DNA of 8,496 nucleotides from SAR202 cluster bacterium (GTDB taxonomy: Bacteria; Chloroflexota; Dehalococcoidia; Lucifugimonadales; JASMAO01): NCBI GenBank assembly GCA_030754315.1, contig JASMAO010000012.1, positions 1 through 8,496 of the forward strand, read 5' to 3'. Shown one piece after another: positions 1-5,456 of the stretch (position 1 is its first letter; each line of letters opens with the position of its first letter). A model generated the notes under the pieces. It was not told where the DNA came from. It was given only the letters and a program-made list of their open reading frames with translations, and made no database searches. A program made the position numbers and the translations under genes.

Positions 1-10
1 GGATAATAGT

Positions 11-685
11 ATGCAAGGGTCTCTAGCTCTCGTCGGAGGAGACGAGTTCCAATCCGGATGTCAGGATTTAGACCTTGCTGTCCTTGAAACCACAAAACTC
101 GAGAAACCAGCCGTACTCATATTACCAACTGCGGCAGCACACCAGAACCCTTCAAAGGCGGCAGCAAACGGGATAGAGTATTTTTCAAAACTGGGAGCTG
201 ACGCTACTTCTCTAATGGTGTTAGATCCTGACCAAGCCAACGAAAGTAGTCTAGTATCTCAAGTGGAATCCGCCCAAGTTGTATACATAACGGGGGGTGA
301 CCCGAAATATTTGATAACGGTACTACGAAGTTCTCTCTTACTTGACAGGTTGATTTATCAAAATAGGAACGGCATGGCAATAATTGGATCAAGCGCCGGT
401 GCGATGGTAATGGCAGCGTGGATACGGTATCGTAATTGGGTGAGCGGTTTGGAACTTGTACCAGGTGTAGCAGTAATGCCCCACCACGAAAGATACGATC
501 CTGATCAAATAATGCGTCAGATGACCGAAAACATACCAGAAAACACCACTGTGCTAGGTATTGATGCTCAAACTGGATGTATGTCAGGCACGAATGAATG
601 GACCGTGTTAGGCCCTGGTAAAGTGACAGTCTACTCATCGAGTGGATGGCAGCGTTACAAATGTGGTGGAACATTTTCCCTATAG
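11..685 (+). CDS. Peptidase S51 / cyanophycinase-like protein
   Basis: The 224-residue product looks like a peptidase of family S51 (cyanophycinase / peptidase E fold, class I glutamine-amidotransferase-like). The N-terminus has the family's LALVGGDEF strand-loop. A YITGGDPKYL segment lies at residues 92-101, and the nucleophile elbow GSSAGA at 126-131 makes Ser128 the expected nucleophile. His159 in MPHHER fits the catalytic His. The acidic third residue seems missing: the usual GIDE motif reads GIDA here (Ala186), although Asp185 is adjacent. The length is normal to short for the family and there is no signal peptide, so it is probably cytoplasmic. The start ATG sits at the left edge with GGA at the right spacing (1-3). 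The frame stays open to the edge, so a longer N-terminus cannot be excluded. The substrate is unknown; cyanophycin, small acidic dipeptides, or no proteolysis at all are possible. Confidence 0.85.
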   Translation: MQGSLALVGGDEFQSGCQDLDLAVLETTKLEKPAVLILPTAAAHQNPSKAAANGIEYFSKLGADATSLMVLDPDQANESSLVSQVESAQVVYITGGDPKYLITVLRSSLLLDRLIYQNRNGMAIIGSSAGAMVMAAWIRYRNWVSGLELVPGVAVMPHHERYDPDQIMRQMTENIPENTTVLGIDAQTGCMSGTNEWTVLGPGKVTVYSSSGWQRYKCGGTFSL

Positions 686-742
686 AGACATACAAAAAAC
701 CACCGAAAGCAACAACCCTTCGATAGTCCTTTGGCAATCAAA

Positions 743-1513
743 ATGAGACTGCAACACAAAGTAGCATTGGTGACCGGAGCAGGCTCCGGTATTGGCCGTG
801 CAACTGCTGAGTTGTTCGCTAAAGAGGGAGCTAGCGTATTAGCCTCGGATATTAACGAGACACCAGTGGCTGAATTGGTCGATGCCATTAGAGATGAAGG
901 AGGGAAAGCTGAAACAGTTACCGGTGACGTATCAAACAGCACGGATGCTAAAACGATAGTTGATACTGCGTCCGAATTGTTTGGAAGGCTCGACATTGTA
1001 ATAAACAGTGCCGGTGTCTCCGCACGAAATGCCCTTGGATCAAGCGCCACTCCAGAAGAGATCTGGGATCGCGTAATTGAAATTAACCTAAAAGGCACCT
1101 ACCTTATCTCTTGGTACGCCGCTGAAGGAATGGTCAAAGATGGCAATGGCTCAATAATAAACCTTGCCTCAATAATGGGAATCGTGGGATACCCACAATG
1201 GATGAATCAACCATTCAATCCATACCCGCCATCCAAGGGAGGTGTGGTGCAATTAACTAAGAATATGGCTATAGCCCTGGCTAAAGATGGAGTCAGGGTC
1301 AACTGTATATGCCCAGGTTTTGTTTGGTCTAATCTTACTGAGTTGCTTACATCAGACCCTGAAACCCTCCGCAAATTGGAGGAACTTCACCCAATGAAAC
1401 GCCTTGGACAGCCTGAAGAAATTGCAAACGTGGCCTTGTACCTAGCATCAGATGAGTCGTCTTATGTAACAGGATCTTCGTTAGTCGTGGACGGCGGATA
1501 TACCGCGCGTTAG
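743..1513 (+). CDS. SDR family NAD(P)-dependent oxidoreductase
   Basis: This is a classical short-chain dehydrogenase/reductase of about 256 residues (counted from ATG 743), the usual length for FabG-like enzymes. The Rossmann glycine motif TGAGSGIG lies at 11-18, and Asp36 at the end of strand 2 favours NAD(H) over NADP(H). The structural motif reads NSAG (88-91) instead of NNAG. The catalytic tetrad is visible as Asn114, Ser143, Tyr161 and Lys165 (YPPSK). The tail GSSLVVDGGYTAR is typical. An in-frame TTG at 731 would add four residues. Neither start has a clear Shine-Dalgarno sequence; ATG 743 is preferred because MRLQHKVALVTG matches the family N-terminus. The gene follows the S51 gene by under 60 bp, so co-transcription is possible. 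The substrate, an alcohol or ketone, cannot be read from the sequence. Confidence 0.93.
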   Translation: MRLQHKVALVTGAGSGIGRATAELFAKEGASVLASDINETPVAELVDAIRDEGGKAETVTGDVSNSTDAKTIVDTASELFGRLDIVINSAGVSARNALGSSATPEEIWDRVIEINLKGTYLISWYAAEGMVKDGNGSIINLASIMGIVGYPQWMNQPFNPYPPSKGGVVQLTKNMAIALAKDGVRVNCICPGFVWSNLTELLTSDPETLRKLEELHPMKRLGQPEEIANVALYLASDESSYVTGSSLVVDGGYTAR

Positions 1514-1524
1514 GTATGGCAGAT

Positions 1525-2346
1525 CTACGCACAGGATTTTGAAAAAACCAACACTTTCCCAACCCACATTTCCTTGGTAGCGGATTCGAGAGCTTTTTGG
1601 CCTGGCCGGCCTACAGGTATCCTCCGGTTTAAGGTTTTCTTTTCCAATTCACGAACGAGGCGGCAGCGTTTCCCAAACCCATTTAGCGTGTGCCGTTCAC
1701 CACCAAACATAAGGTAATCGATACTGTCTCGGAATGGCGAGATCACATCGCCTGCAACGGCACAGGCTTTGTCGTAAAACTCTCGAACAAGACGTTCTCG
1801 GCTTCTCTCGAATCTCCGCTGTGACGACCCGCCTTGACGATGACGGTTCTTCACATGCCTAGTGCCAGTTTTGGAAGCCAAGAGTACATCACCTCCGAAA
1901 ACTCCTACAGCGTATCGCCCAAGTCTGAGAAAGATAACTCCTACCACAAGTTGGGCTTCGAGTAACGACATAACTGGCAAGATATGTCCATCAGTATGAA
2001 TGGATACTTCTGAGATGGGGAAAGGTGGCAAAATTACAAGAGCACTCTGGTCTCCTTTGAATATCACGGCTCCTGTTTCTGACTCCCTGATCTGACTATC
2101 TATTTCAGGAATCTGGAGTAGACACTCTTTGACTGAGGTGAGACCAGCTTGCGAAGGTACACCGCCCGATTTCAGGTTATTAAAGAAATCCGCCGAAATA
2201 TACGTGGTCTGTTGGTAGACACCCGAATCTGCTGCACTAAAGAGAATCTCTCTCAGTCGTGTGCGACCTGCGGTGTAAATCGTCTTCAGTTGGAACTGAT
2301 CCCTGATTTCCAAGATAACACTCTTAAATCTTTCAGAAAAAAACAA
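1525..2346 (-). CDS. VLRF1-type release factor / peptidyl-tRNA hydrolase (Vms1/ANKZF1-like)
   Basis: I recognise a bacterial VLRF1-domain protein (annotated acVLRF1 in actinobacteria), related to the eRF1 catalytic domain and to yeast Vms1 and human ANKZF1, which free nascent chains from peptidyl-tRNA on stalled 60S subunits. The hallmark is at residues 166-184: a basic lead, then RQGGSSQRRFERSRE. G172-G173 and Gln176 stand where GGQ-like catalytic residues are expected. The preceding strand (RLGRYAVGVFGGDVLLASKTGTRH, 141-164) also fits. Residues 214-216 (FGG) lie in a later core strand. The C-terminus is basic. The protein is soluble, with no signal peptide. The start is uncertain: TTG 2346 gives 273 residues without a clear ribosome site, TTG and CTG codons follow at residues 12 and 20, and the first internal Met is residue 126. 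The gene converges with the SDR gene (11-bp gap) and diverges from rpiB. A role in ribosome rescue is inferred from homology. Confidence 0.75.
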   Translation of the reverse strand: MFFSERFKSVILEIRDQFQLKTIYTAGRTRLREILFSAADSGVYQQTTYISADFFNNLKSGGVPSQAGLTSVKECLLQIPEIDSQIRESETGAVIFKGDQSALVILPPFPISEVSIHTDGHILPVMSLLEAQLVVGVIFLRLGRYAVGVFGGDVLLASKTGTRHVKNRHRQGGSSQRRFERSRERLVREFYDKACAVAGDVISPFRDSIDYLMFGGERHTLNGFGKRCRLVRELEKKTLNRRIPVGRPGQKALESATKEMWVGKVLVFSKSCA

Positions 2347-2412
2347 TCGAGTTGATTTAACCGTGATAAGGCTTGTCCTCTATGTTAATCTGTACATCAA
2401 TTCAGACAGGGT

Positions 2413-2416
2413 AGGA
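2413..2416 (+). promoter_or_regulatory. Ribosome binding site of rpiB
   Basis: AGGA lies five bases before ATG 2422, with a second purine run (AGACAGGG) just upstream. It supports the chosen start, which also gives the exact family N-terminus MRVAIGADHAG. Confidence 0.6.
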
Positions 2417-2421
2417 TTTAC

Positions 2422-2886
2422 ATGAGAGTAGCTATAGGCGCCGACCACGCTGGTTACAGTTTGAAGGCAGCGTTAGTCTCCTTGATGCAGTCTCGGGGCG
2501 ATGACGTGGTTGACGTTGGTGCACACTCTTATGATCCAGAAGATGACTTCCCCGATTTCGCAAAGCTTGTTGCTGATTCTGTGTCGTCGAACCAGGCTGA
2601 CCGTGGCGTAATTGTCTGTGGAAGCGGCGTAGGGGCCAGCGTCGCTGCCAACAAGGTAATCGGTATACGTGCCGCAATTTGCCATGATTCATACTCCGCA
2701 CACCAGGGAGTCGAGCACGATGACTTGAACATACTTTGTCTAGGCACTCGTATCATAGGGGAAGAAGTAGCGATCGAATTAGTCACATCGTTCCTAAACG
2801 CTAGGTTCATCGATGAAGGAAAATATCGCCGTCGGTTGGATAAAGTCATAGGCATAGAGAACTCTTTGAAAAACGCACACTCTTAA
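2422..2886 (+). CDS. rpiB: RpiB/LacA/LacB family sugar-phosphate isomerase
   Basis: This 154-residue protein belongs to the RpiB family, which interconverts ribose 5-phosphate and ribulose 5-phosphate in the non-oxidative pentose phosphate pathway; related members isomerise other aldose phosphates. The N-terminal motif IGADHAG contains Asp8 and His9. The active-site cysteine is Cys66 in VCGSGVGAS, which also forms the phosphate/anion loop. His99 in VEHDD matches the ring-opening histidine, followed by the family strand NILCLGTR. The length is typical for a single-domain dimeric RpiB. It is cytoplasmic. It stands divergent from the VLRF1 gene and converges with the ComD-like gene, only 23 bp away, so it is probably transcribed alone. 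Whether it uses ribose 5-phosphate or another sugar phosphate cannot be decided here. Confidence 0.93.
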   Translation: MRVAIGADHAGYSLKAALVSLMQSRGDDVVDVGAHSYDPEDDFPDFAKLVADSVSSNQADRGVIVCGSGVGASVAANKVIGIRAAICHDSYSAHQGVEHDDLNILCLGTRIIGEEVAIELVTSFLNARFIDEGKYRRRLDKVIGIENSLKNAHS

Positions 2887-2909
2887 CAACCATACACAGG
2901 AAATAATTA

Positions 2910-3407
2910 TCATTCATATTCAGCACCGATCAAGCACGCCACGGGTCTTCTAAGCCGCTCTGCCTCTTCAAATGCCATCGTTATCCTGTCGGTATCTCCA
3001 TCGCTTTCAATCAAATAATAGTTGATTCCCCAAGCGTGGAGGATTGGTTCGGTAAAACGGGCCGCCGAATCACCAGTTGCCCCATGCCGAGTCCATCCAC
3101 GGTAACCGATCATGAGAACCAGTGGCATATCTATGTCTAGGGCCCAGCCACGAATCGAATCCCCGGCCTCAAACATGCCAGTATTTTGAATCATCGTGAT
3201 CGGTTTCTTTCCTCCCATCCAAAGACCTGCCGATATTGGCATACTCTCCCCCTCCCTACAAATAGGGATGATCTCTAGAGAAACCTCATTAATCAATTCT
3301 TGGTACATAAAATTCGTTTCACTATCAGGAAGCCAAACTACATGAGTAACACTGTTGGCCTTAAACTGTTTCACAATCGAGTCGGCCGTCAATTTTGGTT
3401 CAGCCAT
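2910..3407 (-). CDS. ComD-like alpha subunit (TPP-enzyme pyrimidine-binding domain)
   Basis: This 165-residue protein resembles the alpha subunit (ComD) of sulfopyruvate decarboxylase and the N-terminal half of phosphonopyruvate decarboxylase. These are thiamine-diphosphate enzymes that remove CO2 from 3-sulfo- or 3-phosphonopyruvate. The visible hallmarks are VVWLPDSETN (23-32), the region CREGESMPISAG (50-61) holding the conserved Glu that activates the TPP pyrimidine ring (Glu52 or Glu54), and the strand-turn KKPITMIQNTGMFEAGDS (67-84). Only the pyrimidine-binding domain is present. The pyrophosphate-binding (ComE/beta) domain with its GDG...N motif is absent here and is not encoded beside it. 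The ATG has a clear ribosome site 6 bp upstream. It starts 33 bp after the dehydrogenase gene and is probably its operon partner. The true substrate is unknown, and a partner encoded elsewhere is likely. Confidence 0.82.
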   Translation of the reverse strand: MAEPKLTADSIVKQFKANSVTHVVWLPDSETNFMYQELINEVSLEIIPICREGESMPISAGLWMGGKKPITMIQNTGMFEAGDSIRGWALDIDMPLVLMIGYRGWTRHGATGDSAARFTEPILHAWGINYYLIESDGDTDRITMAFEEAERLRRPVACLIGAEYE

Positions 3408-3413
3408 TCATTG

Positions 3414-3419
3414 TCCTTT
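3414..3419 (-). promoter_or_regulatory. Ribosome binding site of the ComD-like gene
   Basis: On the minus strand AAAGGA lies six bases before the ATG at 3407, inside the 33-bp gap after the dehydrogenase stop. It decides between two nearby ATG codons (3411 and 3407): only the one at 3407 is in frame with the domain. Confidence 0.6.
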
Positions 3420-3440
3420 GCTATCTGAACTGCAACCCGA

Positions 3441-4211
3441 TCAACGCCAGGCTTCAGCATTATCCTCTGGCCTAAAGCCGATCGCTTCCAGTGCGTTGCC
3501 GGTATCCCAGAATCGCCACGTATTGGAAGAAACGCCGTAAAACACATCAAACCCTACATTGATGGACGCCTCAATGCAGCAGCACACCAACCGTACGAGA
3601 TCGTCATGAGTCAGTAATGTCGCAAAATGTCGAGGAATTAGAGGCCGACCTTCACGATTTAATGTACCGATACGTAGGCATAACACCGATAATCCGTAGT
3701 TGTCGTAGTAAAACCGGCCAGCCGCTTCACCAAATGCCTTGCCTATGCCGTAGGCCCCATCAGGTCGAATGGGCATATCAGTAGAAATTTTTGGTATAAG
3801 CGCTGGATCCAACCCTTGATATTCACCAGCGACAATTGCAGAGTACGGATAGTCGTTTTCATACATACCGGTTACGTGATTAGAACTCGCGAATATCACT
3901 CTCTTGACCCCACCTAAACGCGCTGCCTCTAAAACATTGTAAGTCGACGGGATGTTATTACTTAGAATAACATCCCGTGGAGTATGTGCATCTGGTACAG
4001 CAGCGAGATCGACGACAGTGTGTACCCCCTCAAACGCTGGGCGTATAGAATCTAAGTTGGTCGTATCGGCCACAACGACATTATTATCAGGCAACGATAG
4101 GCGATCCAACCCTTTAATCGAGTAAACATCCGAGAGATGCTGATGAAGGATTCCTCCGATTAGTCCAGAGATCCCCGTAATCAATATATGGTTGTCTGAC
4201 AAACTGCCCAC
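3441..4211 (-). CDS. NAD-dependent epimerase/dehydratase, uronate dehydrogenase-like
   Basis: This is an extended short-chain dehydrogenase close to uronate dehydrogenase (Udh), which oxidises glucuronate or galacturonate to the aldarolactone with NAD+. The glycine motif GISGLIGG is at 13-20. The Udh-type catalytic region is FASSNHVTG (107-115), then Tyr154 and Lys158 in YGIGK. Further Udh-like stretches are RPDGAYG, RIGT, HDDLVRLV, VFYGVSSN and PEDNAEAWR. Two differences stand out. About 19 residues are inserted between the SSNH motif and the catalytic Tyr (around 123-141), and the protein stops right after NAEAWR, about 30 residues before the end of the Agrobacterium enzyme as I remember it. 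The GTG start at 4211 has GGGTGGA close upstream; a TTG three codons later has GGAG at better spacing and is an alternative. It leads a likely operon with the ComD-like gene. A changed substrate is possible. Confidence 0.85.
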   Translation of the reverse strand: MGSLSDNHILITGISGLIGGILHQHLSDVYSIKGLDRLSLPDNNVVVADTTNLDSIRPAFEGVHTVVDLAAVPDAHTPRDVILSNNIPSTYNVLEAARLGGVKRVIFASSNHVTGMYENDYPYSAIVAGEYQGLDPALIPKISTDMPIRPDGAYGIGKAFGEAAGRFYYDNYGLSVLCLRIGTLNREGRPLIPRHFATLLTHDDLVRLVCCCIEASINVGFDVFYGVSSNTWRFWDTGNALEAIGFRPEDNAEAWR

Positions 4212-4415
4212 TCCACCCTAGTATTTCCTTTTGAATCGATTGTACAACGTTATTAAGGCTTTGGAGCCTGTAAGCAAGAGCATAGGTCAAATAATAACTA
4301 ATTACCTCAAAATAAACGAAGTATTCAATACATTAATGCTTTACTATCAAAAAACGCTTGCCAGTTTTCTTTTGTGCCAACCGCAAGCAACAAATAACAC
4401 CCCGACTCAGCACCA

Positions 4416-4427
4416 ACTGGTACCAGT
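4416..4427. repeat. 12-bp perfect palindrome (possible operator)
   Basis: ACTGGTACCAGT reads the same on both strands and sits between the two divergent genes, roughly 90 bp upstream of the candidate CADD promoter. A 12-bp palindrome is expected about twice by chance in a window this size, so only its position makes it worth listing. Confidence 0.25.
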
Positions 4428-4513
4428 AGAATTGCATTTTCTGCACACTAACCTTCAACCTTCTAAATCACCCGTTTCAAGGAATGCCTTGACTTTTTGG
4501 TTCTATGTGCTCC

Positions 4514-4540
4514 TTGACGCTATTCCAAGACGACTATAAA
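4514..4540 (+). promoter_or_regulatory. Candidate sigma-70 type promoter of the CADD-like gene
   Basis: TTGACG (4514-4519) and TATAAA (4535-4540) are separated by 15 bp, slightly shorter than the preferred 17. Transcription would begin near 4547, leaving a leader of about 50 bases before GTG 4597. A second TTGACT at 4489-4494 has no good partner. Confidence 0.4.
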
Positions 4541-4585
4541 CTTCCTTCCGGTCGGATTGTCGCTCAACCTATTTGTTTACTTTAT

Positions 4586-4590
4586 GGAGG
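4586..4590 (+). promoter_or_regulatory. Ribosome binding site of the CADD-like gene
   Basis: GGAGG lies six bases before GTG 4597. It is the strongest ribosome site in the window and fixes the non-ATG start. Confidence 0.8.
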
Positions 4591-4596
4591 TAGTAC

Positions 4597-5271
4597 GTGG
4601 CTAAAGAAGTGCTCGACCGAATCGATCAGATGGTGCAAGAGAGAAGCCTCCTCAAGCACCCCTTCTATGAATCTTGGAACAAGGGAGAACTTCCTTTAGA
4701 TTCACTGCGGGAATACGCAAATCAGTACTACCACTTTGAATCAGCCTATCCCACATTTCTCAGCGGCGTTCATCATCGTTGCGCCGACAGAGAAATCAGG
4801 CAGCTTCTTCTGAGTAACCTTTGGGACGAAGAACATGGTGACGAAAATCATGTAGAGTTGTGGCTCCGATTCTGTGACGCCCTAGATTTAAATCGTGACG
4901 GTGTAATAAAAAGCAGCCCATCTGACGCCACCCGACAGCTCATAGACACCTACCATGAACTAACAACCAGTTCGAGTGTTAGCGCAGGAGTGACAGCACT
5001 GTATGCATTCGAATCTCAGGTGCCCGAAGTCGCCAAGACAAAAATAGTGGGGTTGAAGAAACACTACGGTATTGACAACCCTGAAGCGATTTCATTTTTC
5101 GAGGTCCACAGAACCTTGGATATTGAACACGCCGAAGCGGAAAGAGCTATGGTTCAAACCCTCACATCAGTCACGAGTGGTGTCGAGCCCGGACAAGCGG
5201 CTTCCGACGCAACCGAAGCTGCAGATACCTCAACTAAGGCGCTATGGAGTTTCCTAGACGGCGTTTACTAA
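4597..5271 (+). CDS. CADD-family protein, probable self-sacrificing p-aminobenzoate synthase
   Basis: The 224-residue product belongs to the TenA/PqqC-like helical fold and matches Chlamydia CADD (CT610), a dimetal oxygenase that makes p-aminobenzoate for folate from its own tyrosine side chain. Against the CADD sequence as I recall it, the alignment runs without gaps at a constant offset of three from the N-terminus to about residue 178. The proposed metal ligands are Glu78, His85, Glu139, His171, Asp175 and His178. The sacrificed Tyr27 of CADD corresponds to Tyr24 (HPFYESW), and the amine-donor Lys152 to Lys149 (VAKTKI). The C-terminal part (190-213) is Ala/Thr/Ser-rich and divergent. The death-domain-binding role of CADD is specific to Chlamydia and is not implied. 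It is cytoplasmic. The start is GTG with GGAGG six bases upstream. No folate gene lies next to it in the window. It appears monocistronic, converging with the TPR gene. Confidence 0.87.
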   Translation: MAKEVLDRIDQMVQERSLLKHPFYESWNKGELPLDSLREYANQYYHFESAYPTFLSGVHHRCADREIRQLLLSNLWDEEHGDENHVELWLRFCDALDLNRDGVIKSSPSDATRQLIDTYHELTTSSSVSAGVTALYAFESQVPEVAKTKIVGLKKHYGIDNPEAISFFEVHRTLDIEHAEAERAMVQTLTSVTSGVEPGQAASDATEAADTSTKALWSFLDGVY

Positions 5272-5456
5272 AAACATCTCCCTGACTCTATCGGTTACAA
5301 GCTGGCCTTTTTTTGATCGACTTTGCCTCATGTAAAGCAATAGCTCCCAACACGTGTGGCAGGTGGTGGTTTGTCGCAACTCTTGTTCACATTTGTTGAG
5401 ACAGGAATATAGCGGGCTCTGGGGTGTCGACGTCGATCAGCTTGACCTTAAAAAGG
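5272..5456. other. Convergent intergenic gap
   Basis: These 185 bp lie between two converging genes. A T-run (5307-5313) follows the CADD-like gene but has no clear stem before it, so I do not call a terminator. There are short palindromes (ACACGTGT near 5350 and TCGACGTCGA near 5427) that are unremarkable for the length. No gene is seen. Confidence 0.6.

Larger units (their letters stand above)
4212..4596. other. Divergent intergenic control region, AT-rich, no gene
   Basis: These 385 bp separate the GTG starts of two divergent genes and must hold both promoters. I see no convincing gene: the one longer open frame (4231-4539, plus) starts at TTG without a ribosome site and has a low-complexity, unrecognised translation. 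Visible elements are a small perfect hairpin, AGGCT-TTGG-AGCCT, at 4256-4269, which would lie in the leader of the minus-strand dehydrogenase gene; an 8-bp palindrome TTGTACAA (4240-4247); and a 12-bp perfect palindrome at 4416-4427. I recognise no riboswitch, including TPP or tetrahydrofolate types, and no tRNA. Confidence 0.7.

Noticed and set aside
204..737. 177-codon antisense frame within the S51 gene
   Set aside because: It overlaps a gene with clear family motifs and has no motif or ribosome site of its own.
655..1098. 147-codon antisense frame within the dehydrogenase gene
   Set aside because: It mirrors the codons of the well-supported SDR gene and its translation resembles no family I recognise.
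4411..4430. TGGTACC resembling the T-box antiterminator core
   Set aside because: The flanking bases do not match the T-box consensus, there is no terminator or specifier stem, and the downstream gene is not a tRNA or amino-acid gene.
4231..4539. 102-codon open frame on the plus strand in the intergenic region
   Set aside because: It has a TTG start without a ribosome site and an unrecognised composition, and it covers the candidate promoter of the next gene.
4543..4596. Leader of the CADD-like gene as a tetrahydrofolate riboswitch
   Set aside because: The leader after the likely promoter is only about 50 bases and shows none of the conserved riboswitch segments.
5295..5315. Possible terminator ending in a run of seven T after the CADD-like gene
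   Set aside because: No GC-rich stem can be drawn immediately before the T-run.
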